Below are positions 34,175-42,673 of a stretch of DNA of 64,000 nucleotides, in pieces (the stretch's first letter is position 1; every line of letters starts with the position of its first letter). Made by a program: the position numbers and the translations under genes. This stretch comes from JADJNY01 sp046349615 (GTDB lineage: Bacteria; Planctomycetota; UBA1135; GCA-002686595), in contig JAXMBZ010000005.1 in NCBI GenBank assembly GCA_046349615.1, positions 124,001-188,000 on the forward strand, given 5' to 3'. Below the pieces are notes generated by a model. It saw only the letters and a list, made by a program, of their open reading frames with translations, did not search any database and was not told where the DNA came from.

Positions 34175-34734
34175 GCCGCGTCGTCTCGAACGTTCGGACC
34201 GGACGCGGCGCGCGGATCGCGTTGCGCGCGCTGCTCCACGCGGCCGTGCTCGCGCCGCTCGCGCTCGTCGCGCTGCCCGCCGGCGACCTCGTCGACGCGC
34301 GCGCGCGGCTCGAGCGGGCGGCGAGCGAGCGCACCGCCGCTCGGCGCAGCGGCGCGCCTGCCGCGGAGGTCGAGGCCCTCGAGCGCGAGCTCGCGCGGCT
34401 CACGGTGCAGGCGGAAGCGCTCGGCCTCGGCGCGCCGAGTTCGAACGGGGGACTCGCGACGCTCGAGGCGCGCGCACTCGTCGGGCTTTGCGCGCGGGAA
34501 CACGGCCTCGCCGTCGAGGAAGTCGGCGTGAGCGAGGGCACGCTCGTCGTCGCCGCGAACGGCCGCCTGTCGGACTGGGTCGCGACGATCGATCGCCTCG
34601 TCGAACTCCATCTCTCGCCGACGGTCTCGGCGGCGCGGTTCGAGCGCGCGGCGGACGGCGGGTTCCACGGACGGGTCGAACTCACCCTCGGCGCGACGCG
34701 GGAGCGCGGCTCCGGTCCGGAGGACGCACGATGA
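34171..34734 (+). CDS. GspM/PilO-like inner-membrane platform protein
   Basis: 187 aa from GTG at 34171, overlapping the previous stop. An N-terminal membrane segment (about residues 19-40) is followed by a coiled coil and a small alpha/beta domain (LVGLCAREHGLAVEEVGVS then DWVATIDRLVEL), as in GspM or PilO. Called from size, topology and place between the GspL-like and GspC-like genes. It overlaps the next gene by ATGA. Confidence 0.65.
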   Translation: MSRVVSNVRTGRGARIALRALLHAAVLAPLALVALPAGDLVDARARLERAASERTAARRSGAPAAEVEALERELARLTVQAEALGLGAPSSNGGLATLEARALVGLCAREHGLAVEEVGVSEGTLVVAANGRLSDWVATIDRLVELHLSPTVSAARFERAADGGFHGRVELTLGATRERGSGPEDAR

Positions 34735-35363
34735 AGCGCGATCCGCGTCTCCAGCGCCGCCTCGCGGGCACGTTCGCCGTCGGAGCGCTCGGACTCTGGG
34801 GTTGGATCTTCGCGACCGGCGGCGTCGTGAGGCACCCGCCGCTCAAGCTCGACCGGCCCGCGGTCGGCGCGGTCGCCGCTCCCATCGCGGAACGCGCCGA
34901 GCCGGAGCGCGGGCGCCCGTCGGCCGCGGACTCCAGTGCGTTCGGCGGGCGCGCGTCGAGCGAGAGCCGCGCGAGCGAGGCTCAAGAGCGCGTGCGCGGC
35001 GACGCCGACCCGCGTGCCCGGCTCGCGGACCTCTCCGCGCGCCTCGAGGCGCTCGCGGCGGCCGCCGCGCCGCGCGGCGAGATCGTCGACGCGGCGTTCG
35101 ACGCCGCGCCGATGGAGGCGGTCGCGCGAGCGACGGACGACAGCGCGGCGGGCTTCCTCGCGCAGGCCCCGTTCGAGGGCGTGCGCGTGCGCAGCGGGCT
35201 GCGCGTCGCGAGCTTCGGCGGCGCGGTCTTCGCGGAGGGCGAGGAGCTCGTCCCCGGCCGCGTCCGGCTCGCGCGCGTCGAGCCGGGCGGCGTCGTGCTC
35301 GCGACCCCGTCGGGCGAAGTGCGGCTCGCGGCGCCCGCGCCGCGTTCGGAGGGTGCGCGATGA
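34731..35363 (+). CDS. GspC/PilP-like periplasmic-linker protein
   Basis: 210 aa. A single N-terminal transmembrane segment (about 15-32, GTFAVGALGLWGWIFATGG) is followed by a long low-complexity linker and a C-terminal beta domain whose last strands (GRVRLARVEPGGVVLATPSG, EVRLAAP) resemble the HR domain of GspC/PilP, which contacts the secretin. The ATG at 34731 overlaps the previous stop and its own stop overlaps gspE. No secretin gene follows, which is unusual. Confidence 0.6.
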   Translation: MKRDPRLQRRLAGTFAVGALGLWGWIFATGGVVRHPPLKLDRPAVGAVAAPIAERAEPERGRPSAADSSAFGGRASSESRASEAQERVRGDADPRARLADLSARLEALAAAAAPRGEIVDAAFDAAPMEAVARATDDSAAGFLAQAPFEGVRVRSGLRVASFGGAVFAEGEELVPGRVRLARVEPGGVVLATPSGEVRLAAPAPRSEGAR

Positions 35364-37027
35364 CGAGCACACAGGTCGCACACAAGGGCCGGATCGGCGA
35401 GCGCCTCCTCGCGCAGAACGCGCTCGCTCCGGAGGAACTCGAGCTCGCGCTCGCGGAGCAGCGGCGCGCGCATCGTCCACTCGGTGAGATCCTCGTCGCG
35501 CTCGGCTTCGTCGACGAAGAAGCGGTCGCGCGCCTCCGCGCGGAGGACCTCGGCCTCGCCTTCGTCGGCGCGCGCGATCTCGCACCCGACCCGGCGCTGT
35601 GCGTCGGGCTCGACCCCGAGTTCGTCGCCGAAGCGGGCTGTCTGCCGCTCGCGCGCACGGAGCACGGCACGCGCGTCGCGCTCACCGCGCCCGACGACCC
35701 CGAACGACTGGCGCTCGTCCGTGCGCGCATCCCGGGCGAGCTCGAGTTCGTCTTGACGACGCGCGCGGCCCTCGAAGCCGCGGCGCGCGACGTGCTCGCG
35801 CGCGAGTCGCGCTCCGTCGCGCTCGTGCTCGACGAGGAAGGCGCCGACGCGCCGGTCGAGCGGCTGGTGCAGGCCCTGATCGAGGACGCGGTGCGCACCG
35901 GCGCGACGGACCTGCACCTCGAGCCGGAGGGTCACCTCGGGCGCGTCCGATTGCGCGTCGACGGCCTGCTCCAGGCCGGTGAGAGCCTCCCGCGCGAGCT
36001 CGTCCTGCCCGTGCTGACGCGCTTCAAGATCCTCGCCGGTCTCGACATCGCCGAGCGCCGGCGGCCGCAGGACGGTCGCATCCGCACCGTGGTCGACGGC
36101 CGCGAGATCGATCTGCGCTTGTCGCTGCTCCCGAGCGCGGACGGCGAGAACGCCGTCGTGCGCGTGCTCGATCGGCACAGCGCCGCGCTTTCGCTGCGCG
36201 ATCTCGGGCTCTCGCCGCGCCAGGAGGAGCTGCTCCACCGCGTCGCGCGCCGGCCGCACGGGCTCTTCCTCGTGACGGGACCGACGGGCGCGGGCAAGAC
36301 GACCACGCTCTACGCGCTGCTCTCGGAGCTCGACGCGCTGACGCGCAACGTCGTGACGATCGAGGATCCGATCGAGTACCGCCTGCCGCTCGTGCGTCAG
36401 ACGCAGGTCGATCCCGCGGTCGGTCTCGACTTCACGAGCGGGCTGCGCAGCGTGCTGCGCCAGGACCCGGACGTCATCCTCGTCGGCGAGATCCGCGACC
36501 GCGAGACGGCGGAGATGGCCGTGCGCGCCGCGCTGACGGGGCACCTCGTGTTCTCGACCTTGCACGCGAACTCCGCGCTCGGTGCGGTGCCGCGGCTCGC
36601 GGACCTCGGCGTCGACGCGGCGCTGCTCGACGATGCGCTCGTCGGCGTGCTCGGACAGCGCCTCGTGCGGCGGCTCTGCCGCGCTTGTGCGCGCGACCTC
36701 GCGCCGGACGAACTCGATGCGCGCGATCGCGCGTGGCTCGGCGAGGGCGCGACGCGCGTCCGCGCGGCGCAGGGTTGCGTCCGTTGTCGGCGGACGGGGT
36801 ACTCGGGGCGCACGGCGATCGCCGAGCTCTTCCTGCCCGACGAGACCTGCGCCGCGGCGATGCGTTCGCGCGCGCCGGCCGCCGAGCTCGCGCGCGCCGC
36901 CGCGAACGCGGGTTTCGTGCCGATCGCCGACGAGGCGCGCCGTCTCGTGCGCGAGGGGCTCACGACGCGCGCGGAGATCGAGCGCGTGTGCCGCTCGCAC
37001 CGGCTCGAGGAGGGCGAGCGTGCCTAG
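35360..37027 (+). CDS. gspE: GspE/PilB-family secretion ATPase
   Basis: 555 aa. An N1 domain (about 1-140) precedes the T2SSE ATPase. Walker A is GPTGAGKTT near residues 307-315. Further along are the Asp box (IEDPIEY), Walker B (LRQDPDVILVGEIRD) and the His box (TGHLVFSTLH). A tetracysteine zinc site (CRACARD then GCVRCRRTGY) sits in the C-terminal domain, as in GspE and PilB. It powers pseudopilus or pilus assembly at the inner membrane. The ATG at 35360 overlaps the previous stop (ATGA). Confidence 0.93.
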   Translation: MTSTQVAHKGRIGERLLAQNALAPEELELALAEQRRAHRPLGEILVALGFVDEEAVARLRAEDLGLAFVGARDLAPDPALCVGLDPEFVAEAGCLPLARTEHGTRVALTAPDDPERLALVRARIPGELEFVLTTRAALEAAARDVLARESRSVALVLDEEGADAPVERLVQALIEDAVRTGATDLHLEPEGHLGRVRLRVDGLLQAGESLPRELVLPVLTRFKILAGLDIAERRRPQDGRIRTVVDGREIDLRLSLLPSADGENAVVRVLDRHSAALSLRDLGLSPRQEELLHRVARRPHGLFLVTGPTGAGKTTTLYALLSELDALTRNVVTIEDPIEYRLPLVRQTQVDPAVGLDFTSGLRSVLRQDPDVILVGEIRDRETAEMAVRAALTGHLVFSTLHANSALGAVPRLADLGVDAALLDDALVGVLGQRLVRRLCRACARDLAPDELDARDRAWLGEGATRVRAAQGCVRCRRTGYSGRTAIAELFLPDETCAAAMRSRAPAAELARAAANAGFVPIADEARRLVREGLTTRAEIERVCRSHRLEEGERA

Positions 37028-38216
37028 CTTCGACTGGACGGGCGTCGACGCGCGCGGACGCCGCGAACACGGCTCGACCGAGGCGATCGACGAGTTCGCG
37101 CTCGACCGCGAGCTCGAACGGCGCGGGCTCGTCCTCGTCGAAGCGCGCCGTGTGGACTCCGCCGGGGAGGAGCTCGGCGCGCGGCTCGACGCGCACGAGC
37201 TCTCCTCGCTGACGGCGCGCATCGCGACGCTCGCGCGCGCGGGCGTTCCGCTCGTCGAGGGGCTCGAAGGGCTCGCGGAGCGCGAAGAGCGCGTCGCGAC
37301 GCGCGCGCTGCTTCAAGGGCTCGCACGCGACCTGCGCGCGGGCCGCTCGTTCTCGCAGGCGCTCGACCGGCGCCCGCGGACGTTCCCGACCGAGTACCGC
37401 GCCGCCGTGCGTGCCGGCGAATCGAGCGGCGCGCTCGCGCGCGTGCTCGACGGACTCGCTGCGCACCTCGAGGCGAAGAGCGCGCTCTGGGGCCGCGCGC
37501 GACAAGCGCTCCTGCAGCCTGCGTTGCTCGCGGGAGCGCTGACCGGGCTCGTGCTCCTGCTCGTCGGCTTCCTGCTCCCGCGCGTGAGCGCGCTCTACGG
37601 CCCGAACCAGGCCGCGCTGCCCGCCGAGACGCGCGCGCTGCTCGCCGTCTCCGCCTTCGTGCGCGAGCAGGGGCCGTTCGTCCTCGCCGCCGGCGTCGCG
37701 CTCGCGTTCATCGCGTGGCGCGTCGCGGGCGAGGCGCGCGCCCGCCGGTTCGTCGACGCACGGCTCTTCGCGCTGCCGAAGCTCGGGCGCGTGCTCCGCG
37801 CGATCTCGACCGCGCGCTTCGCGAGCACGGCGGCGGTGCTGCACGGCGCGGGCTGCGACGCGCTCACCCTCTTGACGGTGTCCGGCGAAGCGAGCGGCAA
37901 CGCCGCCTTCCACGCCGCGACCGAACGCGCCGCCGAGCGCGTGGCCCGCGGTGCGCTCTTCTCCGAGGCGCTCGCTCCCGAACCCTGCGTCGATCGTCTG
38001 CTCGTGCAGGTCGTCGCCGTGGGGGAGAAGAGCGGCGCGCTCGCGCCCTCGCTCGAGGAAGCGGCGCGCCGCTACGAGGCGGAGGTGCCGCGCGAGCTCG
38101 CGCGCTTCTTCGGCGTGCTCGAGCCGACGCTGCTCCTCGCGAGCGGTATCGTCGTCGCGTGGATCCTGCTCGCGACGCTCCTGCCGATCTTCGACCTCTA
38201 CGAGCACCTCGCATGA
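37020..38216 (+). CDS. gspF: GspF/PilC-family platform membrane protein
   Basis: 398 aa from GTG at 37020, overlapping gspE by 8 bp. Two GspF domains are seen: one near 60-180 (ATLARAGVPLVEGLEGLAE, FPTEYRAAVRAGESSGALAR) and one near 260-390 (ARFASTAAVLHGAGCDALTL, VAVGEKSGALAPSLEEAARR), each followed by hydrophobic helices. It forms the inner-membrane core that turns ATPase motion into pilin extrusion. The next gene starts with an ATGA overlap. Confidence 0.9.
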   Translation: MPSFDWTGVDARGRREHGSTEAIDEFALDRELERRGLVLVEARRVDSAGEELGARLDAHELSSLTARIATLARAGVPLVEGLEGLAEREERVATRALLQGLARDLRAGRSFSQALDRRPRTFPTEYRAAVRAGESSGALARVLDGLAAHLEAKSALWGRARQALLQPALLAGALTGLVLLLVGFLLPRVSALYGPNQAALPAETRALLAVSAFVREQGPFVLAAGVALAFIAWRVAGEARARRFVDARLFALPKLGRVLRAISTARFASTAAVLHGAGCDALTLLTVSGEASGNAAFHAATERAAERVARGALFSEALAPEPCVDRLLVQVVAVGEKSGALAPSLEEAARRYEAEVPRELARFFGVLEPTLLLASGIVVAWILLATLLPIFDLYEHLA

Positions 38217-38923
38217 AGCCCGCGCGCCGATCTTCCGGCTTCACGCTGCTCGAGCTCGTCGTCGTCGTCGCCATCTTGACGGTGCTCGCGGGGATCGCGC
38301 TGCCCGTCGCGAGCAAGGCCTGGAACTCCGCCGCGCGCCGCGCGACGCGCGAGCGGCTCACGGAGCTCGCGCGCGCGTCGCTCGACTACGCGCGCGACGT
38401 CGGCGCCGCTCCGAAGCGCGTCGCGGACCTCCTCGAACGCCCCGACGGCGTGCGCGGATGGTTGGGGCCGTACGTCGCGATCGAAGCGGTCGATCCCGCG
38501 GGCGGGCGTCCCGCGGCGCTCGACGCGTGGTCGCGCGCGATCGTCGTCGTCCCGGACGCCGCGGCGTCCGAACGCTTCGTGCTCGCGAGCCGCGGGCTCG
38601 ACGGCGTCGAGAGCGAGGACGACCTCGCCGTCGCGGTCGACCTGACGCCGATCTTCCGCGAGCGCACGCTGCGCGCGCTCGACCTCGCGAACGACGCGCT
38701 CGCGCGTTGGCGCGCGGCGCACCCGGGCGAAGGGATCGCGCGGGATTGGCCGCGCGCGCGCGCGCGACTGGTCGTCGACGGCTGGCTCGCCGCGGACTCC
38801 GAGACCGAGCGCGACGCCTGGGGCCGCGCGCTCGAAGCCGATCGCTCGGCTGCGACCGCGGAGCACGCGGCGTGGACCGTCGTCTCCCCGGCGCTCCTCG
38901 CGCGCGGCAACTCCGCGCGTTAG
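38213..38923 (+). CDS. pseudopilin at the end of the secretion operon
   Basis: 236 aa. Leader MKPARRSSG then FTLLELVVVVAILTVLAGIA, a standard prepilin cleavage site with +5 Glu and a hydrophobic assembly helix. It is longer than a typical GspG and has little in common with the pseudopilin at 32095 beyond the helix, so it may be a minor pseudopilin of the H or I type. ATGA overlap with gspF. No Cys in the mature part. Confidence 0.83.
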   Translation: MKPARRSSGFTLLELVVVVAILTVLAGIALPVASKAWNSAARRATRERLTELARASLDYARDVGAAPKRVADLLERPDGVRGWLGPYVAIEAVDPAGGRPAALDAWSRAIVVVPDAAASERFVLASRGLDGVESEDDLAVAVDLTPIFRERTLRALDLANDALARWRAAHPGEGIARDWPRARARLVVDGWLAADSETERDAWGRALEADRSAATAEHAAWTVVSPALLARGNSAR

Positions 38924-38956
38924 GCTCTGCGCCCCGCTTCGCGCGGAGACGCACGC

Positions 38957-39445
38957 ATGGAACGCTGGTCGATCGAGCTCGAGAAGGAGAACTTCAAGTT
39001 CTCCGCGGCGCACTTCCTGATCTTCCCCGACGGCAGCGCGGAGCGCCTGCACGGCCACAACTACCGCGTGTTCGTCGAGCTCGAAGCCGGGCTGTCGCAC
39101 CACGGGCTCGTGCTCGACTTCAAGATGGCGAAGCCGATCGTGCGCGAGCTCTGCGACGAACTCGACGAGCGCTGGATCGTGCCGGGCGAGCACGAGGAAC
39201 TCCGCTGGAGCGAGCGCGCGGACGGCGTCGTGGAGGTCCGCTACCGGGGACGCTACTACGCCGCGCCGCGCGAGGACGTCCTCGTCCTCCCGATCAACAA
39301 TTCGAGCTCCGAGAACCTCGCCACCTGGTTCGGCCGTGAGCTCCACGCGCGCATCGCGGCGCGCTTCCCCGACGTCCGCGTCGCGCGGCTGCGCGTCGCC
39401 GTCGAGGAGACGAGCGGCCAGCGCGGCGTCTACGTGCGCGAGTAG
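38957..39445 (+). CDS. 6-pyruvoyl-tetrahydropterin synthase family protein, PTPS-III-like
   Basis: 162 aa tunnelling-fold protein. The zinc site fits His19 (FSAAHF) and His32/His34 (HGHN). In QueD and PTPS the catalytic Cys sits four residues before HGH; here that position is Ala28, with Glu29 next to it (AERLHGH). Glu at or beside this position is what I recall of PTPS-III enzymes, which can replace dihydroneopterin aldolase (FolB) in folate synthesis. The fold is sure; the III-type activity is inference. It also has an insertion around YRGRYYAAPRED (about 95-106). Its stop overlaps the convergent sulfotransferase gene by 16 bp. Confidence 0.82.
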   Translation: MERWSIELEKENFKFSAAHFLIFPDGSAERLHGHNYRVFVELEAGLSHHGLVLDFKMAKPIVRELCDELDERWIVPGEHEELRWSERADGVVEVRYRGRYYAAPREDVLVLPINNSSSENLATWFGRELHARIAARFPDVRVARLRVAVEETSGQRGVYVRE

Positions 39446-40185
39446 TCGCGCACCTCGGCCTCCCACGCGTCGAGCTCCGCTTCGGGCAGCGTCTCGGCGC
39501 GCTTCTGGTGCTTCTTCTCGTTGACGGGCCGCGCCGCGAGCGCCGCGAGCTTCAGCTTGCCGAGCGTCGACAGCGGCCCGAGCGCGAGCTTCTCCCCGAG
39601 CGCCGCGATCCCCGCGGGCGTCTGGAGCTCGGCGAGCTCGACCCGGTGCACGCGCGTGCCGTGCGGCGCGAGCACGCGCTCGAGGTGTCGCGCGCGCGCG
39701 TCGATCTCGAGGCAGTACCAATAGCAGAGCTGATAGTCGCTCCACCGCTCCGCGCGCGAAGGCTCGACGGGCAGGTGGTTCGGATCCCACGGCGAGAGGT
39801 AGTAGCGCACGCCGCGCAGCGAGCGCCCGGGGATCGACTCGAGCGACCAGAGCGAGCGCGCGACGGCGCGCGGATCGCGGCGCAGGTGCACGAGCTCGGG
39901 AACGACGCCGAGCGCGGGGAGGCACTCGAGGAAGCCCTTGCACGCGAGGTGGCTCGTCTCCGCGTAGATCGGCTTCGCGACGCGCGCGAGGCGGGGGAGC
40001 TTCTCCGTCTCCCAGAATTCGCGCGCGACCTGCGGGGCCGCGACGACGGCGCGGAAGCAGCTCGAGAAGCGCGGCTTGGGCTCGTGCTCCGCGCGGACGT
40101 CCGAGAACAGGCCGAGGACGCGCGCGAGCCACTCCGTGCCGCTGCGTCCGGTCGTGATCGTGAAGAGGTGGCGGCGCGCGCCCAT
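39430..40185 (-). CDS. sulfotransferase-family protein
   Basis: 251 aa. The PAPS 5'-phosphosulfate loop TTGRSGTEWLARVLG is at residues 10-24 and the 3'-phosphate segment HLRRDPRAVARSLWSLES near 100-120. A further conserved part is SDYQLCYWYCLEIDARARHL. It should move sulfate from PAPS to a hydroxyl of a glycan or small molecule. The ATG at 40185 is the only start close to the P-loop; the frame reads further upstream without family-like sequence. Confidence 0.82.
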   Translation of the reverse strand: MGARRHLFTITTGRSGTEWLARVLGLFSDVRAEHEPKPRFSSCFRAVVAAPQVAREFWETEKLPRLARVAKPIYAETSHLACKGFLECLPALGVVPELVHLRRDPRAVARSLWSLESIPGRSLRGVRYYLSPWDPNHLPVEPSRAERWSDYQLCYWYCLEIDARARHLERVLAPHGTRVHRVELAELQTPAGIAALGEKLALGPLSTLGKLKLAALAARPVNEKKHQKRAETLPEAELDAWEAEVRDYSRT

Positions 40186-40237
40186 CGCGCGGCGTTCTAC
40201 CGCGCCGCGCGGCCCCGGCGGTAGGCCCGCGCGGCGG

Positions 40238-40567
40238 TCACGGGAGGTCGCCGACGCGGCGGCCGTCCCGGAAGAGGCCGCTCTTCTCGGCGTCGAGGGC
40301 GCCGTCGGCCTCGTACCAGCGCCATTCCCCGTCCATCTTGCCCGCGACGTACCGGCCCTCGGCCTCGAGGCGGCCGTCGGGCTGGAAGCGGCGGAAGAGG
40401 CCCTCGCGCTCCCCCGCGTCGTCCGTCTCGGCCTCGGTCCAGAGACGGCCGCTCGGGTAGTAGGTCGTCTGGCGTTCCTTCCCCTCGCCCGTCTCCGCAC
40501 GCAGCTCGCCGAGGGTCAGGAACAGGCCGACGCCGCCGGCCGCGAGGAGGAGGGTGAGGAGCTTCAT
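40238..40567 (-). CDS. small exported MORN-like repeat protein
   Basis: 109 aa. Signal or anchor helix (MKLLTLLLAAGGVGLFLTLG), then MORN/YwqK-type repeats: YYPSGRLWTEAETDDAGERE, RRFQPDGRLEAEGRYVAGK, MDGEWRWYEADGALDAEKS. Such repeats form beta-hairpin ladders. No partner is evident. It lies 78 bp after the start of the next minus-strand gene. Confidence 0.75.
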   Translation of the reverse strand: MKLLTLLLAAGGVGLFLTLGELRAETGEGKERQTTYYPSGRLWTEAETDDAGEREGLFRRFQPDGRLEAEGRYVAGKMDGEWRWYEADGALDAEKSGLFRDGRRVGDLP

Positions 40568-40644
40568 GGCGCGCCGTGGACGACCGTCCCGGAGGGCTCT
40601 TCCCGGTCCGGGACGACTTTTTCGCCCCCGGCGAAGGGGGCCCG

Positions 40645-41766
40645 TCAGCGCCCCGCGAGCACGTCGGCGCTCGGGGCGTGGAGCGCCGCGACGAGCCCGT
40701 CGCGGACGGCGTCGATCGAGAGGAGCTCGACGCGCGTATCGGTGCCCGCGAGCGTCAGCTCGGCCTCGACCCCGTCGAGCGAGCCCTTGCCGGCGAGGTG
40801 GGGCCCGAGGAACTCCGCGATCGTGCGGACGAGGAACTCGGGGTGGGCACGGACGAGCTCGCGCAGATCGCCGGGCTCGAACTCGGTCTCGAGCGCGGCG
40901 CGCCAGGAGCTCGGATCCTCCGAGAGGCCGGCCGCGGCGAGCAGCACGTCGCGGTCGACGCGCGGCTCCTCGTGGTCGCGGGCCTCGGCGCAGAGCTGGT
41001 GCAGGCCTTCGATGCCGACGCGCTCGACGAGCCGTTCGGCGACGAGGTACGCGAGGCCGTAGTACGCCTTCTTCTGCGCGGTGCCGAGGCGCGCGGTGGA
41101 GAGCCCGGCCGAGCGCTCGAAGACGCCCGTCGGATCGACGGTCATCGGCGCGTCCCCTTCGAGCGTCAGCCGAGCGAGGAAGGCGAGGCGCGGCGCCGCG
41201 TCGTCCGCGGACGGCGGCAGGCGCAGCGAGAGGTCGAGCGTCAATCCGCCGAGCGCGAACGCCGCGCACGAGAGTCGGCCGGCGCGCAGCCCCGAGCGCG
41301 CGGCGGGCACGAGCTCGCCGGAAACGTGGTCGCAGAGTCCTTCCTCGAGCGTGCCCGGGAGCCGGCGCCAAGCGCCGCGCAGGTGCGCGTGGACGAGCTC
41401 GTGCGCGAGCGTGCGCTCGAGGCTGTCGGCGCCCTCGCGCAGGTGGATGCGGTCCTCGGACTCGGAGAAGAAGCCGTCGGCGTCCTGGTAGGCGCGCGGC
41501 GCGAAGCGGTAGAGCGCGGGGAGCTCCTGCACCCACACGTCGACGCGGCGTTCGCGGGCCTCGGGCAGGAGCGCGATCACCTGCGGCTCGAGGCGCTCGA
41601 ACGCGAGCGCGACCTCGGACGCTTTTTCCACCGTGCGCGCGCGCACGGCTCCAGCCGCGGTGCCGACGCCTTGTTCGGGCGGCAGGACCTGGCACGCGGT
41701 GAGCGCGCCGAGGAGTCCCGCGACGAGCAGGGCACGGCTCCGGGCCAGGCGGGTCGATGCCTGCAT
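40645..41766 (-). CDS. lipoprotein with HExxH metalloprotease-like core
   Basis: 373 aa. Lipobox LTAC gives Cys25. The zinc motif HELVHAH is near residue 122, and EEGLCDHVSG about 20 residues on supplies a Glu as in gluzincins, so both parts of a zinc site are present. The rest is helical and unfamiliar. It is probably a surface or periplasmic peptidase; activity is inferred from the motif only. A hairpin lies upstream, beyond its start, and belongs to the neighbouring gene. Confidence 0.7.
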   Translation of the reverse strand: MQASTRLARSRALLVAGLLGALTACQVLPPEQGVGTAAGAVRARTVEKASEVALAFERLEPQVIALLPEARERRVDVWVQELPALYRFAPRAYQDADGFFSESEDRIHLREGADSLERTLAHELVHAHLRGAWRRLPGTLEEGLCDHVSGELVPAARSGLRAGRLSCAAFALGGLTLDLSLRLPPSADDAAPRLAFLARLTLEGDAPMTVDPTGVFERSAGLSTARLGTAQKKAYYGLAYLVAERLVERVGIEGLHQLCAEARDHEEPRVDRDVLLAAAGLSEDPSSWRAALETEFEPGDLRELVRAHPEFLVRTIAEFLGPHLAGKGSLDGVEAELTLAGTDTRVELLSIDAVRDGLVAALHAPSADVLAGR

Positions 41767-41827
41767 CTCCGGGAAACCTCGATGAACCGTACCCCGCGGT
41801 TCGGGCCGAGGTCGGGCGCGCGGAAAC

Positions 41828-41859
41828 GCCGGCGGGGCGGCGCGCGCCTCCCCGCCGGC
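41828..41859 (-). terminator. hairpin terminator
   Basis: GCCGGCGGGG pairs with CCCCGCCGGC (10 bp, 12-nt loop), starting 18 bp beyond the stop of the minus-strand gene at 41878. Followed by GTTTCC on that strand. Confidence 0.6.
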
Positions 41860-41877
41860 CGAGAATTCAGGCCGAAA

Positions 41878-42579
41878 TCAGCGTTCGGTGGCCGGGGCGA
41901 GCGTGCGCTCGAGCACGGCCGCGCGCCGCTCGACCACGCCGCGTTCGAGGTCGTAGACGACGAGCTCCCCGGGCTGCGCGATGCGCACGGTCCGCGCGGG
42001 CAGGTAGCCGCGCCGGCGCGCTTCCTTCGCGGCTCGCGCGGTCTCGTCCACGTTCGCCGCCCCGGCGTCGACGTGCTCGTCCGGCGCGGTCGCGAGCGCG
42101 CCGTACGTCGGGAGCGCGCGCACCGAAAGCGTGTACTCCGCGTCGCCCCACGCCGAGGTCACGACGAGCTGCAGGCGCTTCCCCGCTTCGAGCACGATCA
42201 CCGAGCCGTGCTCGGGGTCGGAGGGACCGTCGGCGCACACGACGAACTCGCCGAGGTCGGGGTCGTACAGGCAGACGTCGAGGTCGGTGTCGTACCCGCG
42301 GCTCGTGAGGTCGAAGACGAGCTCGCACGGCGCGTCGATGCGCACCTCCGCGCCGTCGTAGAGGTCGAAGCCCGACTCCTGCACGTGGCCGACGATCGAG
42401 AACGCGTCGCCCGGCACGAGGCCGCCGTAGAACGGCGCGGTGAGCGCGGAGTCGTTGGGCTCGACCTCGGTGTACACGGGGTGGTCGTCGTGGAGCACGA
42501 CGTGCGCGACGCACGCATCGAGCACGAGGAGCGGGAACGCGGCGAGCGCGACGGCGCGGCGGGGGCGGGCGGGCTGCAT
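41878..42579 (-). CDS. exported PPC-domain-like protein
   Basis: 233 aa. Signal sequence with LDAC near residue 22, possibly a lipoprotein. The stretch YTEVEPNDSALTAP, then IVGHVQESGFDLYD, TDLDVCLYDPD and GDAEYTLSVRAL has the layout of bacterial pre-peptidase C-terminal (PPC) domains, which are usually attached to secreted enzymes; here it stands almost alone. The tail of about 70 residues is Ala/Arg-rich. The ATG at 42579 begins the signal; a longer frame exists upstream with no support. Confidence 0.7.
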   Translation of the reverse strand: MQPARPRRAVALAAFPLLVLDACVAHVVLHDDHPVYTEVEPNDSALTAPFYGGLVPGDAFSIVGHVQESGFDLYDGAEVRIDAPCELVFDLTSRGYDTDLDVCLYDPDLGEFVVCADGPSDPEHGSVIVLEAGKRLQLVVTSAWGDAEYTLSVRALPTYGALATAPDEHVDAGAANVDETARAAKEARRRGYLPARTVRIAQPGELVVYDLERGVVERRAAVLERTLAPATER

Positions 42580-42673
42580 GTCCCGCGCGGGCGCAACGGC
42601 CGTGCCCGGGACCCCGCCGCGCGCTCGGCCGGGGCGTGGGTGCTCGAGGTGTGCTCGGCCGGGGACGCGCGTC

